NCBI GenBank assembly: GCA_034679345.1
Contig: JAXDAY010000019.1
Coordinates: forward strand, 186,001 to 250,000
Length of the DNA stretch: 64,000 nt
DNA from: JAXDAY01 sp034679345
Lineage (GTDB): Bacteria > Eisenbacteria > RBG-16-71-46 > CAIMUX01 > VGJL01
Reading direction: 5' to 3'
Part shown: one piece after another, positions 44,920-55,969 of the stretch
How positions within the stretch are numbered: the stretch's first letter is position 1
Layout: every line of letters begins with the position of its first letter
Made by a program: the position numbers and the translations under genes
The notes under the pieces: model-generated
Seen by the model: only the letters and a program-made list of their open reading frames with translations
Told to the model about the DNA's origin: nothing
Databases searched by the model: none

Positions 44920-47688
44920 ATGAGAGCTCGTCTCGCCAGCTTGATCCTTGCAGCGTCAATCCTCGCCACCGGCGTCGCCGCCTCCGCGAGTCTTGTCGAT
45001 CCGTCGCGGCTGCCCGGCGGAGTCCGGTCGGTCGCCTCGGTCGAAGGGATCCACGAGTACGCCCTGCCGAATGGACTGCGCGTGATCCTCTTCCCCGATC
45101 CCTCGAAGCAGACCACCACGGTCTGCGTCACCTACATCGTTGGATCGCGGCACGAGGCCTACGGCGAGACGGGAATGGCCCATCTCCTCGAGCACCTGAT
45201 GTTCAAGGGGAGCGCGAATCATCCGGACATACCGGGAGAGCTGACGGCCCACGGCTGCCGCCCCAATGGGTCGACATGGTTCGATCGCACGAACTACTTC
45301 GAGACCTTCGCCGCCACCGAGGAGAACCTCTCCTGGGCCTTGGAGATGGAGGCCGACCGGATGGTCAACAGCTTCATCGCGCAGAAGGATCTCGACAGCG
45401 AGATGACCGTCGTTCGAAACGAGTTCGAGTCGGGCGAGAACGACCCGACGGCGGTCCTCGAGGAGCGGGTCTTCTCGACCGCCTATCTCTGGCACAACTA
45501 CGGCAACTCGACCATCGGCTGCCGCGCCGACATCGAGAACGTGCCGATCGAGCGGCTCCAGGCCTTCTACAGGAAGTGGTATCAGCCCGACAACGCCGTT
45601 CTCGTCATCGCCGGGAAGTTCGATGCCGAGAAGACCCTCGGACTGGTCCAGTCGAGCTTCGGGAAGATTCCGCGCCCCCAGCGCTCGATCGAGCGCACCT
45701 ACACCGCGGAGCCGCCCCAGGACGGGGAACGGACGGTGACGCTCCGCCGGGTTGGCGACACCCAGGCGGTGGCCGTGGCCTACCATGTCCCGGCCGGATC
45801 CCACCCCGACTTCGCGGCGATCGAGGTCCTCGCCTCGATCCTGAACGAGGAACCTTCGGGTCGTCTCTACAAGGATCTCGTCGAGACGAAGAAGGCCGTG
45901 GACGTGCGCGCGACGGCCTATCAGCTTGCGGAGCCAGGGATGCTCGTCGCCAGCGCCGAGGTTCGCTCCGATCGCCCGCTGGAGGAGGCGCGCCGCTCGA
46001 TGCTCGATGCGGTCGAAGGCGTCGCGGAGGGCGGGGTGACAGCGGCGGAGCTGGCGCGCGCCCAAGAGGGGCTCCTGAAAGACTGGGAGATGGCGATGCT
46101 CAACTCCCAGCGCGCCGCGATCGGCCTGTCGGAGTGGGCGGCGATGGGGGATTGGAGGCTGCTCTTCCTCCACCGTGACCGGCTTCGCGCCGTCACGGCG
46201 GAGGACGTCCAGCGGGTCGCGCGGACCTACCTGGTCGAGAACAACCGCACCGTCGGGACCTTCATACCCACCGAGGCGCCGGAACGGGCCGAAGTCCCGC
46301 CGACGACCGACGTCGCCGCGATGGTGAAGGACTACCGGGGCGGGGAGGAGATCGTCCAGGGCGAGGAGTTCGATACCTCCCCGGAGGCGATCGAGCGCCA
46401 GGTGATCCGCCGCACGCTCCCGAGCGGTCTGCGTCTCGTCATGCTTCCCAAGAAGACTCGGGGAGGCGCCGTCCAGGCGAACCTGAACCTCCGTTTCGGG
46501 GACGAATCGAGCCTCCGCGGCACGGCGCGCGTCGCCGAACTGACGGGCTCGATGCTGATGCGCGGAACGCTGAAGCGCACGCGCCAGGAGATCCAGGACG
46601 AAACCGACCGGCTCCGCGCGCGGCTCTTCGCCGGGGGAGGAGCCGGATACGCCTTCGCGAACCTGCAGACGACCCGCGAGAATCTCGCGGAGGCGATGGG
46701 GCTCGCCGTGGAGATCCTCCGGGAACCTGCGTTCCCGGACTCGGAGTTCGACACGATGAAGCAGGAGCGGCTCCTCCGCCTGGAAGAGGCGAAGACCGAC
46801 CCGGGGGCCAAGGCGTTCACCGCGCTGCAGCGCCACTTGAGGCCGTACCCGAAGGACGATGTGCGTTACACGCCCACGCCGGAGGAATCGATCGTCGAGG
46901 TCGAGGCGGTGACTCTGCAGGAAGCCCGCGAGTTCCATGGATCCTTCTACGGGGCCTCCGATGGCTCGCTCGTGATCGTGGGCGACTTCGATCCCGGCGA
47001 CGTGGAGCCGCTTGCCGCAAGGATTCTCGGCGACTGGAAGTCGCCACGTCCCTATGCGCGGATCCAGGATCCCTTCGAGGCCCGGCCGGTGATCGATGAG
47101 CGGATCGAGACGCCCGACAAGGAGAGCGCCGTCATGGCGGCAGGGCTTCGAATGGAGCTGCGCGACGACGATCCCGACTATCCGGCCCTCGCTCTGGCGA
47201 ACTTCATGACAGGCGGAGGCTTTCTGAACTCCCGCCTCGCGACGCGGATCCGCCAGAAGGATGGGTTGAGCTACGGTGTCGGCTCGATGCTCTTCGCCAG
47301 CGCATTCGACCGCAACGCCGGCTTCGTCACCCGCGCGATCTGCGCGCCGCAGAACGCCGAGCGGTTGGTCGCCGCCTTCAAGGAGGAGATCGACAGGATC
47401 GTTCGCGCGGGGTTCACGGACGAGGAGATCGCCGAAGCCAAGTCGGGCTATCTGCAGCAGCGTGTGGTCTCTCGCTCCCAGGACCGCGAGGTCGCCGAGA
47501 CGCTCGCCGGCCGGGAGGAGGAAGAACGCGATCTCCTCTGGGACGCCGGGGTCGAGGAGCGGATTCGAAATCTCACGGGGGAGGAGATCCACGCGGCGTT
47601 CAAGCGCCACATCGACGCGGGAAAGATCAGCATCGTGCTCGCCGGCGATTTCGCGCGGGTCGGCAAAGCGGAGATGGAGACGGAGTAG
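44920..47688 (+). CDS. Secreted M16 zinc peptidase, two tandem domains
   Basis: This is a 922-residue periplasmic or secreted insulinase/pitrilysin family protease with both M16 halves fused. The signal peptide is MRARLASLILAASILATGVAA. The active half has inverted zinc motif HLLEH (88-92) with distal Glu in MTVVRNEFESG. The second half (from about residue 500, RRTLPSGLRLVMLPKK) lacks HxxEH, as is usual for the non-catalytic partner. Family members degrade peptides. Start ATG 44920 chosen for the signal peptide. The HAD gene follows after two bases. Confidence 0.93.
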   Translation: MRARLASLILAASILATGVAASASLVDPSRLPGGVRSVASVEGIHEYALPNGLRVILFPDPSKQTTTVCVTYIVGSRHEAYGETGMAHLLEHLMFKGSANHPDIPGELTAHGCRPNGSTWFDRTNYFETFAATEENLSWALEMEADRMVNSFIAQKDLDSEMTVVRNEFESGENDPTAVLEERVFSTAYLWHNYGNSTIGCRADIENVPIERLQAFYRKWYQPDNAVLVIAGKFDAEKTLGLVQSSFGKIPRPQRSIERTYTAEPPQDGERTVTLRRVGDTQAVAVAYHVPAGSHPDFAAIEVLASILNEEPSGRLYKDLVETKKAVDVRATAYQLAEPGMLVASAEVRSDRPLEEARRSMLDAVEGVAEGGVTAAELARAQEGLLKDWEMAMLNSQRAAIGLSEWAAMGDWRLLFLHRDRLRAVTAEDVQRVARTYLVENNRTVGTFIPTEAPERAEVPPTTDVAAMVKDYRGGEEIVQGEEFDTSPEAIERQVIRRTLPSGLRLVMLPKKTRGGAVQANLNLRFGDESSLRGTARVAELTGSMLMRGTLKRTRQEIQDETDRLRARLFAGGGAGYAFANLQTTRENLAEAMGLAVEILREPAFPDSEFDTMKQERLLRLEEAKTDPGAKAFTALQRHLRPYPKDDVRYTPTPEESIVEVEAVTLQEAREFHGSFYGASDGSLVIVGDFDPGDVEPLAARILGDWKSPRPYARIQDPFEARPVIDERIETPDKESAVMAAGLRMELRDDDPDYPALALANFMTGGGFLNSRLATRIRQKDGLSYGVGSMLFASAFDRNAGFVTRAICAPQNAERLVAAFKEEIDRIVRAGFTDEEIAEAKSGYLQQRVVSRSQDREVAETLAGREEEERDLLWDAGVEERIRNLTGEEIHAAFKRHIDAGKISIVLAGDFARVGKAEMETE

Positions 47689-47690
47689 GG

Positions 47691-48449
47691 TTGTCGGACG
47701 GACTGCGCCTCGACGGGCGCGTGATCGAGGCGATCCTGCTCGACCTCGACGACACAATCCTGGACGAGCGTCCCGGACGCGCCGCAGGGAATGCCGCGGG
47801 GATCGCTTCGATCCTCGAGTCGCATCCCGGCCTCGACCACTCGACGCTCGCCGAACGGCTCGATCGCTGTTCGCGCGAGTTCTGGTCGGACCCGCGCCTC
47901 GCCCTGCCGGGCCGGCTCGACATGCGCGCCTCCAGGATAAGGATCCATGAGGCCCTCCTGGAATCGGTGGGGATCAGCGATCCAGGGCTTGCGCGGCGAT
48001 CCGCCGATGCCTACTGGGTGGCGCGCGACGCGGCGCTGGCCCCGTTTCCGGGCGCGGTCGACGCTCTCGCCTCGCTTCGGGGCGCGGCGCGGCGCATGGC
48101 CCTGGTCACGAACGGCGCCGGCGCGTCGCAGCGCGCGAAGATCGAACGCTTCGATCTGGCCCGCTACTTCGACCATCTGCAGATCGAGGGGGAGTTCGGG
48201 CTCGGCAAGCCGGAAGGCGCGGTCTTCCGCAATGCCTTGGATCGGATCGGCGCCGAGCCGGAGACGAGCCTCATGGCGGGAGACAACTTCGAGATCGACA
48301 TCGTGGGCGCCATCGATGCCGGGCTCGCCGCCGTCTGGATCGACAAGAATGGCGAGGGGGCTCCTCCGCGGGGAGCTCCTCGCCCGCACGGAATCCTGCT
48401 CACGATCGCCACGCTGCCGGATTTGCTGAAAAACGGAAGCGGGGGATGA
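47691..48449 (+). CDS. HAD-superfamily hydrolase (YjjG/nucleotidase-like)
   Basis: This 252-residue phosphatase has motif I DLDDTI near residue 18, motif II Thr in LVTNGAG, motif III Lys in GLGKPEG and motif IV AGDNFEIDIVGA. A helical cap sits between motifs I and II. Start is TTG 47691, two bases after the M16 stop; the gene overlaps the GrpB gene by four bases. The cluster suggests co-transcription rather than shared function. Confidence 0.88.
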   Translation: MSDGLRLDGRVIEAILLDLDDTILDERPGRAAGNAAGIASILESHPGLDHSTLAERLDRCSREFWSDPRLALPGRLDMRASRIRIHEALLESVGISDPGLARRSADAYWVARDAALAPFPGAVDALASLRGAARRMALVTNGAGASQRAKIERFDLARYFDHLQIEGEFGLGKPEGAVFRNALDRIGAEPETSLMAGDNFEIDIVGAIDAGLAAVWIDKNGEGAPPRGAPRPHGILLTIATLPDLLKNGSGG

Positions 48450-48959
48450 TCGCCACCGACTCCAGGATCTGGAAGAGCCTGGGTTGTCCGAAGGGGATCG
48501 TTCGGATCGTGGCGCACCGCTGGGAGTGGGCATGGCTCTTCGAAGCGCTCGCCGCTGAGATCCGCGCTGCTTGCGCCGGCAGGATCTCGGCTCTGGAGCA
48601 CATCGGGAGCACCGCGGTTCCGGGCCTGGCTGCCAAGCCGATCCTCGATGTCATGCCCGGAATCGACCATCCGGCTGACGGGGAGGCGATGATCGCCCCG
48701 ATGACGCGGCTCGGCTTCGAGTACCGTGGGGAGCAGGGGATTCCGGGGCGGTTCTTCTTCGTGCTCGATCGCGCAGAGGAACGCCTTGTCCACGCGCACA
48801 CCTTCATCGTCGGCTCAACCGATTGGAGTCGCCACCTCGCGTTCCGTGACCTGCTGCGCCGCAATCCGGTGGAAGCGCGGGCCTACGAGGCCCTGAAGCG
48901 GGAGCTGGCCCGCCAGTTCCCGAGTGATCGCAACGCCTACACCGACGCGAAAAGCCCCT

Positions 48960-50786
<1,827 letters not shown>

Positions 50787-51212
50787 GGGCGATTGGTATC
50801 AGGTCACCCGGCCGCGGTCCAGTGCTCGAGATCCGCCTAACGCGGGAGAAATTGGCCAGACGCGGAAGCCGACTCGTCTATCCGCGTCTGGTCGCCCCTC
50901 ATTTGCTGCTTACGCGCGCAATCCCACGGAACGGTCGATCGAACCACAGTCGCTCGGAGAAGCTTTGTCGAACTCGCTGCTCTTGTCGCTCTCGCCGGGG
51001 CCTTTTGGACCGCTCGGCGGGTAGCCCCCCCTAGAAGTCCTCGAGCACCGAAGTCGGTGTGCAGCAGTTTGCGGATCCTGGCCCGCGTGAGTAAGAATGC
51101 AGGTTTTGTGACAGGTTTCTCAATCAGGCGTTTCCTGACTGTCAGGGTCGAAAAACCTGAGATAAGCAGGACGAAGGGACCGGTTTGCCCGGCAAAATTG
51201 CACCGCAGGGGG
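50787..51212. other. Intergenic, no supported gene
   Basis: About 425 bases between the MutS-like start and the response-regulator stop. I see no supported gene. One perfect 6-base palindrome, CCTGAC-T-GTCAGG at 51134-51146, could be an operator; no T-run follows it. Confidence 0.45.
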
Positions 51213-51857
51213 TCAGAGCTGCGTGAGCCCTTCACGAATGGCGTATTTCGTCAATGTTGCGATATTATCCGCGTGTAGTTTCTCCATGATCTGGCGGCGG
51301 TGCGTCTCGACCGTCTTGCCGCTGATTCCGAGGCGCAAGGCGACCTCCTTTGTCGAGTGCCCCTCGGCGATCAATTGCAGAACCTCCCGCTCCCGGCTCG
51401 TCAGAGTCGGGAATCCCGTGGCTCCTTCCGAAGTCAGCCCCCTCAGGAACTCCCCGACGACCACCCCCGCGATCGCGGGGGAGAGATATGCCTGGCCGTC
51501 CATGACAGTCCGGATCGCACGCGCCAGCTCCTCGCCGGCGCAATCCTTCAAGAGGTAGCCGGAGGCGCCGGCCTTGAACATCTGATGGACGAACCTGCGA
51601 TCGGAGTACATCGAGAGAGCGATGATTCGCACGGACGAATCGGCGGCCCGTACCTGGATTGTGGCGTCGATGCCATTCAGCTCGGGCATCGACACATCCA
51701 TGATGACGACATCGGGGTGCAGCTCACGGGCCATCTGGACCGCCTCTCTGCCGTTTCCCGCTTCGCCCACGACGCTCATCCCAGGCAGCGCCGAGATGAG
51801 GGACCGGAGGCCCTGTCGCAAGATCGTGTGATCGTCCGCGAGCAGAATGCGGATCAT
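51213..51857 (-). CDS. NarL/FixJ-family response regulator
   Basis: This is a 214-residue cytoplasmic transcription regulator. The receiver has acidic pocket Asp8-Asp9, phospho-acceptor Asp54 in VIMDVSMPELNG, and Lys in GYLLKDCAGEE. The C-terminal LuxR-type helix-turn-helix is LTSREREVLQLIAEGHS through LGISGKTVETHRRQIM. The start overlaps the sensor kinase stop by four bases (ATGA), so it is the kinase's cognate partner. Target genes are unknown. Confidence 0.95.
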   Translation of the reverse strand: MIRILLADDHTILRQGLRSLISALPGMSVVGEAGNGREAVQMARELHPDVVIMDVSMPELNGIDATIQVRAADSSVRIIALSMYSDRRFVHQMFKAGASGYLLKDCAGEELARAIRTVMDGQAYLSPAIAGVVVGEFLRGLTSEGATGFPTLTSREREVLQLIAEGHSTKEVALRLGISGKTVETHRRQIMEKLHADNIATLTKYAIREGLTQL

Positions 51858-54800
51858 CGGAGAGCCTCCTTGCCGGACGGCGCGTCGGGACCGTGAGCCA
51901 CCGTGATCGTGGCGGTCGTTCCCCCCCCCGGACGTGATGCGATCGTCAACCGGCAGCCGAAGAGCTCGAGACGTTCCCGGATGTTGAACAGGCCGAAGCC
52001 GGCCGACTCATGCTCCGGAGAACCGAGCCCCTCGGGGTCGAATCCGATGCCGTTGTCCTCGACGGAGATCGAGCATCCTCCTTCGTAGCTGAGCGTTCGG
52101 ATCACGGCCCGAGTCGATCGAGAGTGCTTGACGACGTTCAAGAGCAGTTCTTGCACCGCACGGAACACGATCACCCGCAGGTCCAACTGTAAGGGCACCC
52201 ATTGTCCCTCGGCCTCGACCACGACTTGGACCCCGTACTTGCCCTGGAATCTCTCTGCCAGCCACTCGATTGCCGGCAACAGGCCGAGATCGTAGAGGAT
52301 CGGGGGGCTGATGTCGAAGGTGAGTGAACGAGCGTCCTGAAGTGTCTGATCCACCAGGCTCAGGACCTCATCGAGCTTCGAGCACTGCTCCGGGGCCGAT
52401 GTGGATCGCAGGCCACTCAAGAGGAGCTTAGAGAGGACCAGCGATTGTCCGATCCGGTCGTGCAGCTCGGATGCGATTCTGCGCCGCTCCCTCTGCTCCG
52501 CCAGGGTCAGTTCCGAAGCGAGGCTTCGCAGGCGGTTCTGATAGCGGAGGATCTCCTCCTCGGCCTCCCTTCGATCGGTGATGTCGCGCAGCATCACGAG
52601 GGCCGATTCGCACTGCCCGCTCGTGTCGATCAACGGCTGGATATGGATCTCGGACCAGTGGGTTCCCGCCCTGGCCTCCTCGCTCTGCTCGAGCGAGGCC
52701 GCCTTCCGGGCGTCGATCGCCTGTCCGAGGGCGGAGATCAGAGCGCCGGGCGCCGCACGGGGGAAGAAGTCGGTCACGAAATGTCTGGAAGCCTCGTCCG
52801 GCTCGATGCCAAGGCGAACCGCGGCGCTGCGGTTTGCGAAACGGAGGACTCCCTGACGGTCGACCTGCACGATCGCGTCGTTGAACCCCTCCACCAGTCC
52901 CCGGTACCGGTCCTCGCTCTTCCTCAGATCGACCTCGACAAGGCGCCTTCGGACGATCCCTCCGAGGATTCCGGCGGCGGATCGAACCGCTGCGACTTCC
53001 AGCGGTGACCAAGTCCGACCCGAGCGATGATCGGTGATTCCCAGCACCCCCCACCAGCGCTCTCCGTTGAAGATCGGCACGAGCAGAAGAGATCGAATCC
53101 CGCTGGCGTCCAGGATCTTCCGCGTCGGCCCCGGCCACCGATCGATGGAAGACTGGAACGATTCGTTGCGACGCAGGGCCTCCGCGATCATGGCGGCGCC
53201 GGGTTGGTTCAGTGGAATCGCCCGAAGTCCCGGGGAGTCCTGCGGGAGGCCCCCATCGGGATCGACCCAACGGAAGCGTTGGACGGTGCGCTCGTTTCTG
53301 CCGCCCGGGTCCTGGATTTCATTGAGCCCGACGGAGCTGGCGCCCATCGTACGCCCCAGGCGCTCAAGAATTGTCCCGATCCCATCCTCCCACACCTCGC
53401 CCGCAAGTGCGAGATCCGCCGTGAATCCGACCGCCTCGAGGATTCGATCGCGGCGGTCGACTTCCTCCTGAGCGCGTACCCTCTCAGTCACGTCGCGCAT
53501 GATGCCCTGGAATCGCCCGTCGCTCAGCCGGGTCTTGCTGATCTCGACGAAAGCGACGCTGCCGTCGCCTCGAAGAATCTTGCGTTCGACGTGGAGAGCT
53601 TCTCCCCGGTCGAGAGCCGCGAAGTCCTTGTCGATCGAAGTTCGCTCTTCGGGAGCGGTGATTTCATAGAGGTTTGACCGAGTCAGCTCCTCCTGCGTGC
53701 ATCGCAGAATCTCGGAGGCGCGGCGGTTGGCATCGAGGATCGCTCCTGCACGATCGACGAGCAGGATGCCATCGGCGGCCTGCTCCACCGCGATCCGGAG
53801 CCGTTCCTCGCTGCCTCTGAAAGCGTCCTCCGCCCGGCGCTTCCGGATGATCGCCCCGAGCGTGGAGGCGATCAGCCTCAGCGAGTGGACCTCGATCGGC
53901 CCCCAGCTCCGCTCGTTGAGGCAGTCGGCGAACTCCACGACGCCGTACCACTCCTCTCCCACAAAAATCGGAGCCAGAGCGATCGCGCGCGGCCCCAGGA
54001 CTCCCAACCGCTCTCGGAGACGTGGGGGGTAGTCGCTCAGGGAGGCCGCGACATGACCCCCACGACGGAGGATCTCGACCCAGATGTGAAATCCGCCGGC
54101 GATCAGCGGCTCTGGCTCGCGATCGTAGAAGGGACCCTGTTCGCTCCGTTCCGGCGACATCCAGCTCGCCACGGCCACCGGAAGGATCTCCCCGTCCGCT
54201 TGGCGATCGACGCGCCAAACAATCGTGCTATCGATCCCGACCGCCGTTGCGATCGCGCCTAGTGCAGCGCCGGCCGCATCCTCCCAGAGGGGGGCCGCGA
54301 CCAGGTCCTCGACGGCCTGCGTCACCGTCTGCAGAACCGATCGCGGGCGGCTCAGCTCCGCGGTAAAGCGATGGCGCTCCGAGATGTCATGCAGGAATAC
54401 GATGTCGACGGAAGCCCCATTCAATCGAGTCGGGACTGCGCGGACCTCGACGGGTAGCTCTCCCGTCGGGTGGGTGAGCGTTGTCTCGTAGATTCGCGGA
54501 ACCGAATCCCCCCGATGGCGGGCTGCTCGGATGGTCTCGACCAAAGCCAGGTCCGAAGGCGCCAGGACCTCGCGCAGGTGATGGCCGAGCATTGCCTCCG
54601 CGCTGGCGAACCCGGTCATCTCGGCGGCGCGCTCGTTCGCGAACAGGGCGATGCCATCCTCTGATAGGACCGTAATCCCCGCCGGTGAGGCGGCGATGAT
54701 CTCCCGCCAGAGCGATTCCGCCAGCGTGGGAATCGGCTCGTCTGGCACTCCGGGCGGTTTCAGGAAGCCTCCAATCCCGTTGCTCCGGAGTCGATGGTCG

Positions 54801-54961
54801 CTCCGGCGCTGCAATTCTCGGCTCTTCGGCGGGTCAATGTCAATTGGCTCCGGAGCGGCCGAGCCGTGGTTGTCCGTTCGGGTTGGATTATGGCTCGCAG
54901 AATGGCGGTCGCGGGAAAGGATCGCCGCGGGACCGAGATGACCGGAGAGATGGGGCCTCAT
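51854..54961 (-). CDS. PAS/GAF multi-sensor histidine kinase, NarX type
   Basis: This is a kinase of about 1035 residues without evident membrane segments. Modules in order: PAS (about 72-200), GAF (205-380), PAS (382-500), GAF (500-670), PAS (682-800), a HisKA_3 dimerisation helix with RRIASELHDRIGQSL (His near 834), and a HATPase with SVEDNGIGFDPEG and GFGLFNIRERLELFG. The start is uncertain: ATG 54961 is reported, but the first 70 residues look non-conserved and GTG 54748 right before the first PAS is a good alternative. Ligand is unknown; the GAF domains suggest a soluble or redox signal. Confidence 0.92.
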   Translation of the reverse strand: MRPHLSGHLGPAAILSRDRHSASHNPTRTDNHGSAAPEPIDIDPPKSRELQRRSDHRLRSNGIGGFLKPPGVPDEPIPTLAESLWREIIAASPAGITVLSEDGIALFANERAAEMTGFASAEAMLGHHLREVLAPSDLALVETIRAARHRGDSVPRIYETTLTHPTGELPVEVRAVPTRLNGASVDIVFLHDISERHRFTAELSRPRSVLQTVTQAVEDLVAAPLWEDAAGAALGAIATAVGIDSTIVWRVDRQADGEILPVAVASWMSPERSEQGPFYDREPEPLIAGGFHIWVEILRRGGHVAASLSDYPPRLRERLGVLGPRAIALAPIFVGEEWYGVVEFADCLNERSWGPIEVHSLRLIASTLGAIIRKRRAEDAFRGSEERLRIAVEQAADGILLVDRAGAILDANRRASEILRCTQEELTRSNLYEITAPEERTSIDKDFAALDRGEALHVERKILRGDGSVAFVEISKTRLSDGRFQGIMRDVTERVRAQEEVDRRDRILEAVGFTADLALAGEVWEDGIGTILERLGRTMGASSVGLNEIQDPGGRNERTVQRFRWVDPDGGLPQDSPGLRAIPLNQPGAAMIAEALRRNESFQSSIDRWPGPTRKILDASGIRSLLLVPIFNGERWWGVLGITDHRSGRTWSPLEVAAVRSAAGILGGIVRRRLVEVDLRKSEDRYRGLVEGFNDAIVQVDRQGVLRFANRSAAVRLGIEPDEASRHFVTDFFPRAAPGALISALGQAIDARKAASLEQSEEARAGTHWSEIHIQPLIDTSGQCESALVMLRDITDRREAEEEILRYQNRLRSLASELTLAEQRERRRIASELHDRIGQSLVLSKLLLSGLRSTSAPEQCSKLDEVLSLVDQTLQDARSLTFDISPPILYDLGLLPAIEWLAERFQGKYGVQVVVEAEGQWVPLQLDLRVIVFRAVQELLLNVVKHSRSTRAVIRTLSYEGGCSISVEDNGIGFDPEGLGSPEHESAGFGLFNIRERLELFGCRLTIASRPGGGTTATITVAHGPDAPSGKEALR

Positions 54962-55116
54962 CCATGGCCAAGGGCTTGCCGACAATTAGTAGATGAAGTG
55001 GGTCCGGAACCGGCGAATCCCCGAGCATGGGACGCCACGCCGCACTTTCGAGCTGGACCCGGGGGGTCCGGCATTCCGAAGGTCGTCCGGGCTCGAACTG
55101 AATGAGGTGGACTGAA

Positions 55117-55860
55117 ATGGCGCTCAAGATGATCGTTCTTGTGATCGCTCTCCTGTTCGTGACCGATGGATTCCTGCCCGCGATCGCCGCGGCGGAGGAT
55201 GAAGGCAGGGCGATGCGCGTGACGGCAACGAGCCTCAACGTCCGCAGCGGACCGGAGACGGCGAAAGCCGTCGTCCGGTCGGTGCCCGAGGGCACGATCG
55301 TCACCATCGTGGAGGACCAGGGTGAGTGGCGTCGGATCCGGTTCAGCGACGGACTGGAAGGATGGGCGCTGGCGAAGTACCTCGCGCCCGTTGGCGAGGG
55401 GGGGGCGCCTGGACGTGCCGTGCCGCCGCCGCGCGGGAAGCTCCGGGCCGAGTCTCCGCGTTATGAGAGAATCGGGGCGGACGATGGTGGCGGAGGCTCC
55501 GTGCTCGGGCCGATCCTCAAGTGGACCACCCTCGCTGGAGCGGTCGTTGCAGGTGGGCTCGCCTACTCCGAGAAACTGGAGGGCGACGACGCCTATGAGG
55601 AGTACAAGGATCTCTTCGCGGTGGGCAAGGTCGACGATGCCGAGGTGAAGTGGATCGAGACCGGCGACCACGACGAAGAGGCGCACCTCTACGCCATCGC
55701 CGGGGGGAGCCTGTTCGGGCTCTTCCTGCTCCAGCAGTTCGTTTTCGCAGCTCGGGCCGATGACGACCGCTCGCGAGCCGAGCGGGCCACTGAGTTGCCG
55801 TTCGCCTGGGAGCTGGAACGCGGAGATGTGCGCGTCGGACTCACGATCGCGCGATTCTGA
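55117..55860 (+). CDS. Secreted bacterial SH3-domain protein
   Basis: This is a 247-residue exported protein. Signal peptide MALKMIVLVIALLF then AIAAA. An SH3b domain follows (ATSLNVRSGPETAKAVV, GEWRRIRFSDGLEGWALAKYL), as in peptidoglycan-binding proteins. A second hydrophobic segment (LKWTTLAGAVVAGGLAY) and a third near the end (YAIAGGSLFGLFLLQQF) suggest membrane association. ATG 55117 is favoured over 55102 by the GAGGTGG upstream. Role in cell wall sensing is inferred. Confidence 0.78.
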   Translation: MALKMIVLVIALLFVTDGFLPAIAAAEDEGRAMRVTATSLNVRSGPETAKAVVRSVPEGTIVTIVEDQGEWRRIRFSDGLEGWALAKYLAPVGEGGAPGRAVPPPRGKLRAESPRYERIGADDGGGGSVLGPILKWTTLAGAVVAGGLAYSEKLEGDDAYEEYKDLFAVGKVDDAEVKWIETGDHDEEAHLYAIAGGSLFGLFLLQQFVFAARADDDRSRAERATELPFAWELERGDVRVGLTIARF

Positions 55861-55969
55861 GGCGAGCGGGGGTGTGGGCAGTTTCTGACCGTCCTCACAC
55901 GTCCGTCGGCGGGGTGAAGGGGGAGTTATGCAACCCCGATCAACTTCCTCAGGATCATGTCCCGGCCGG

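Noticed and set aside
44956..47757. 933-codon minus-strand frame opposite the M16 protease
   Set aside because: Shadow of the protease gene; no recognisable domain.
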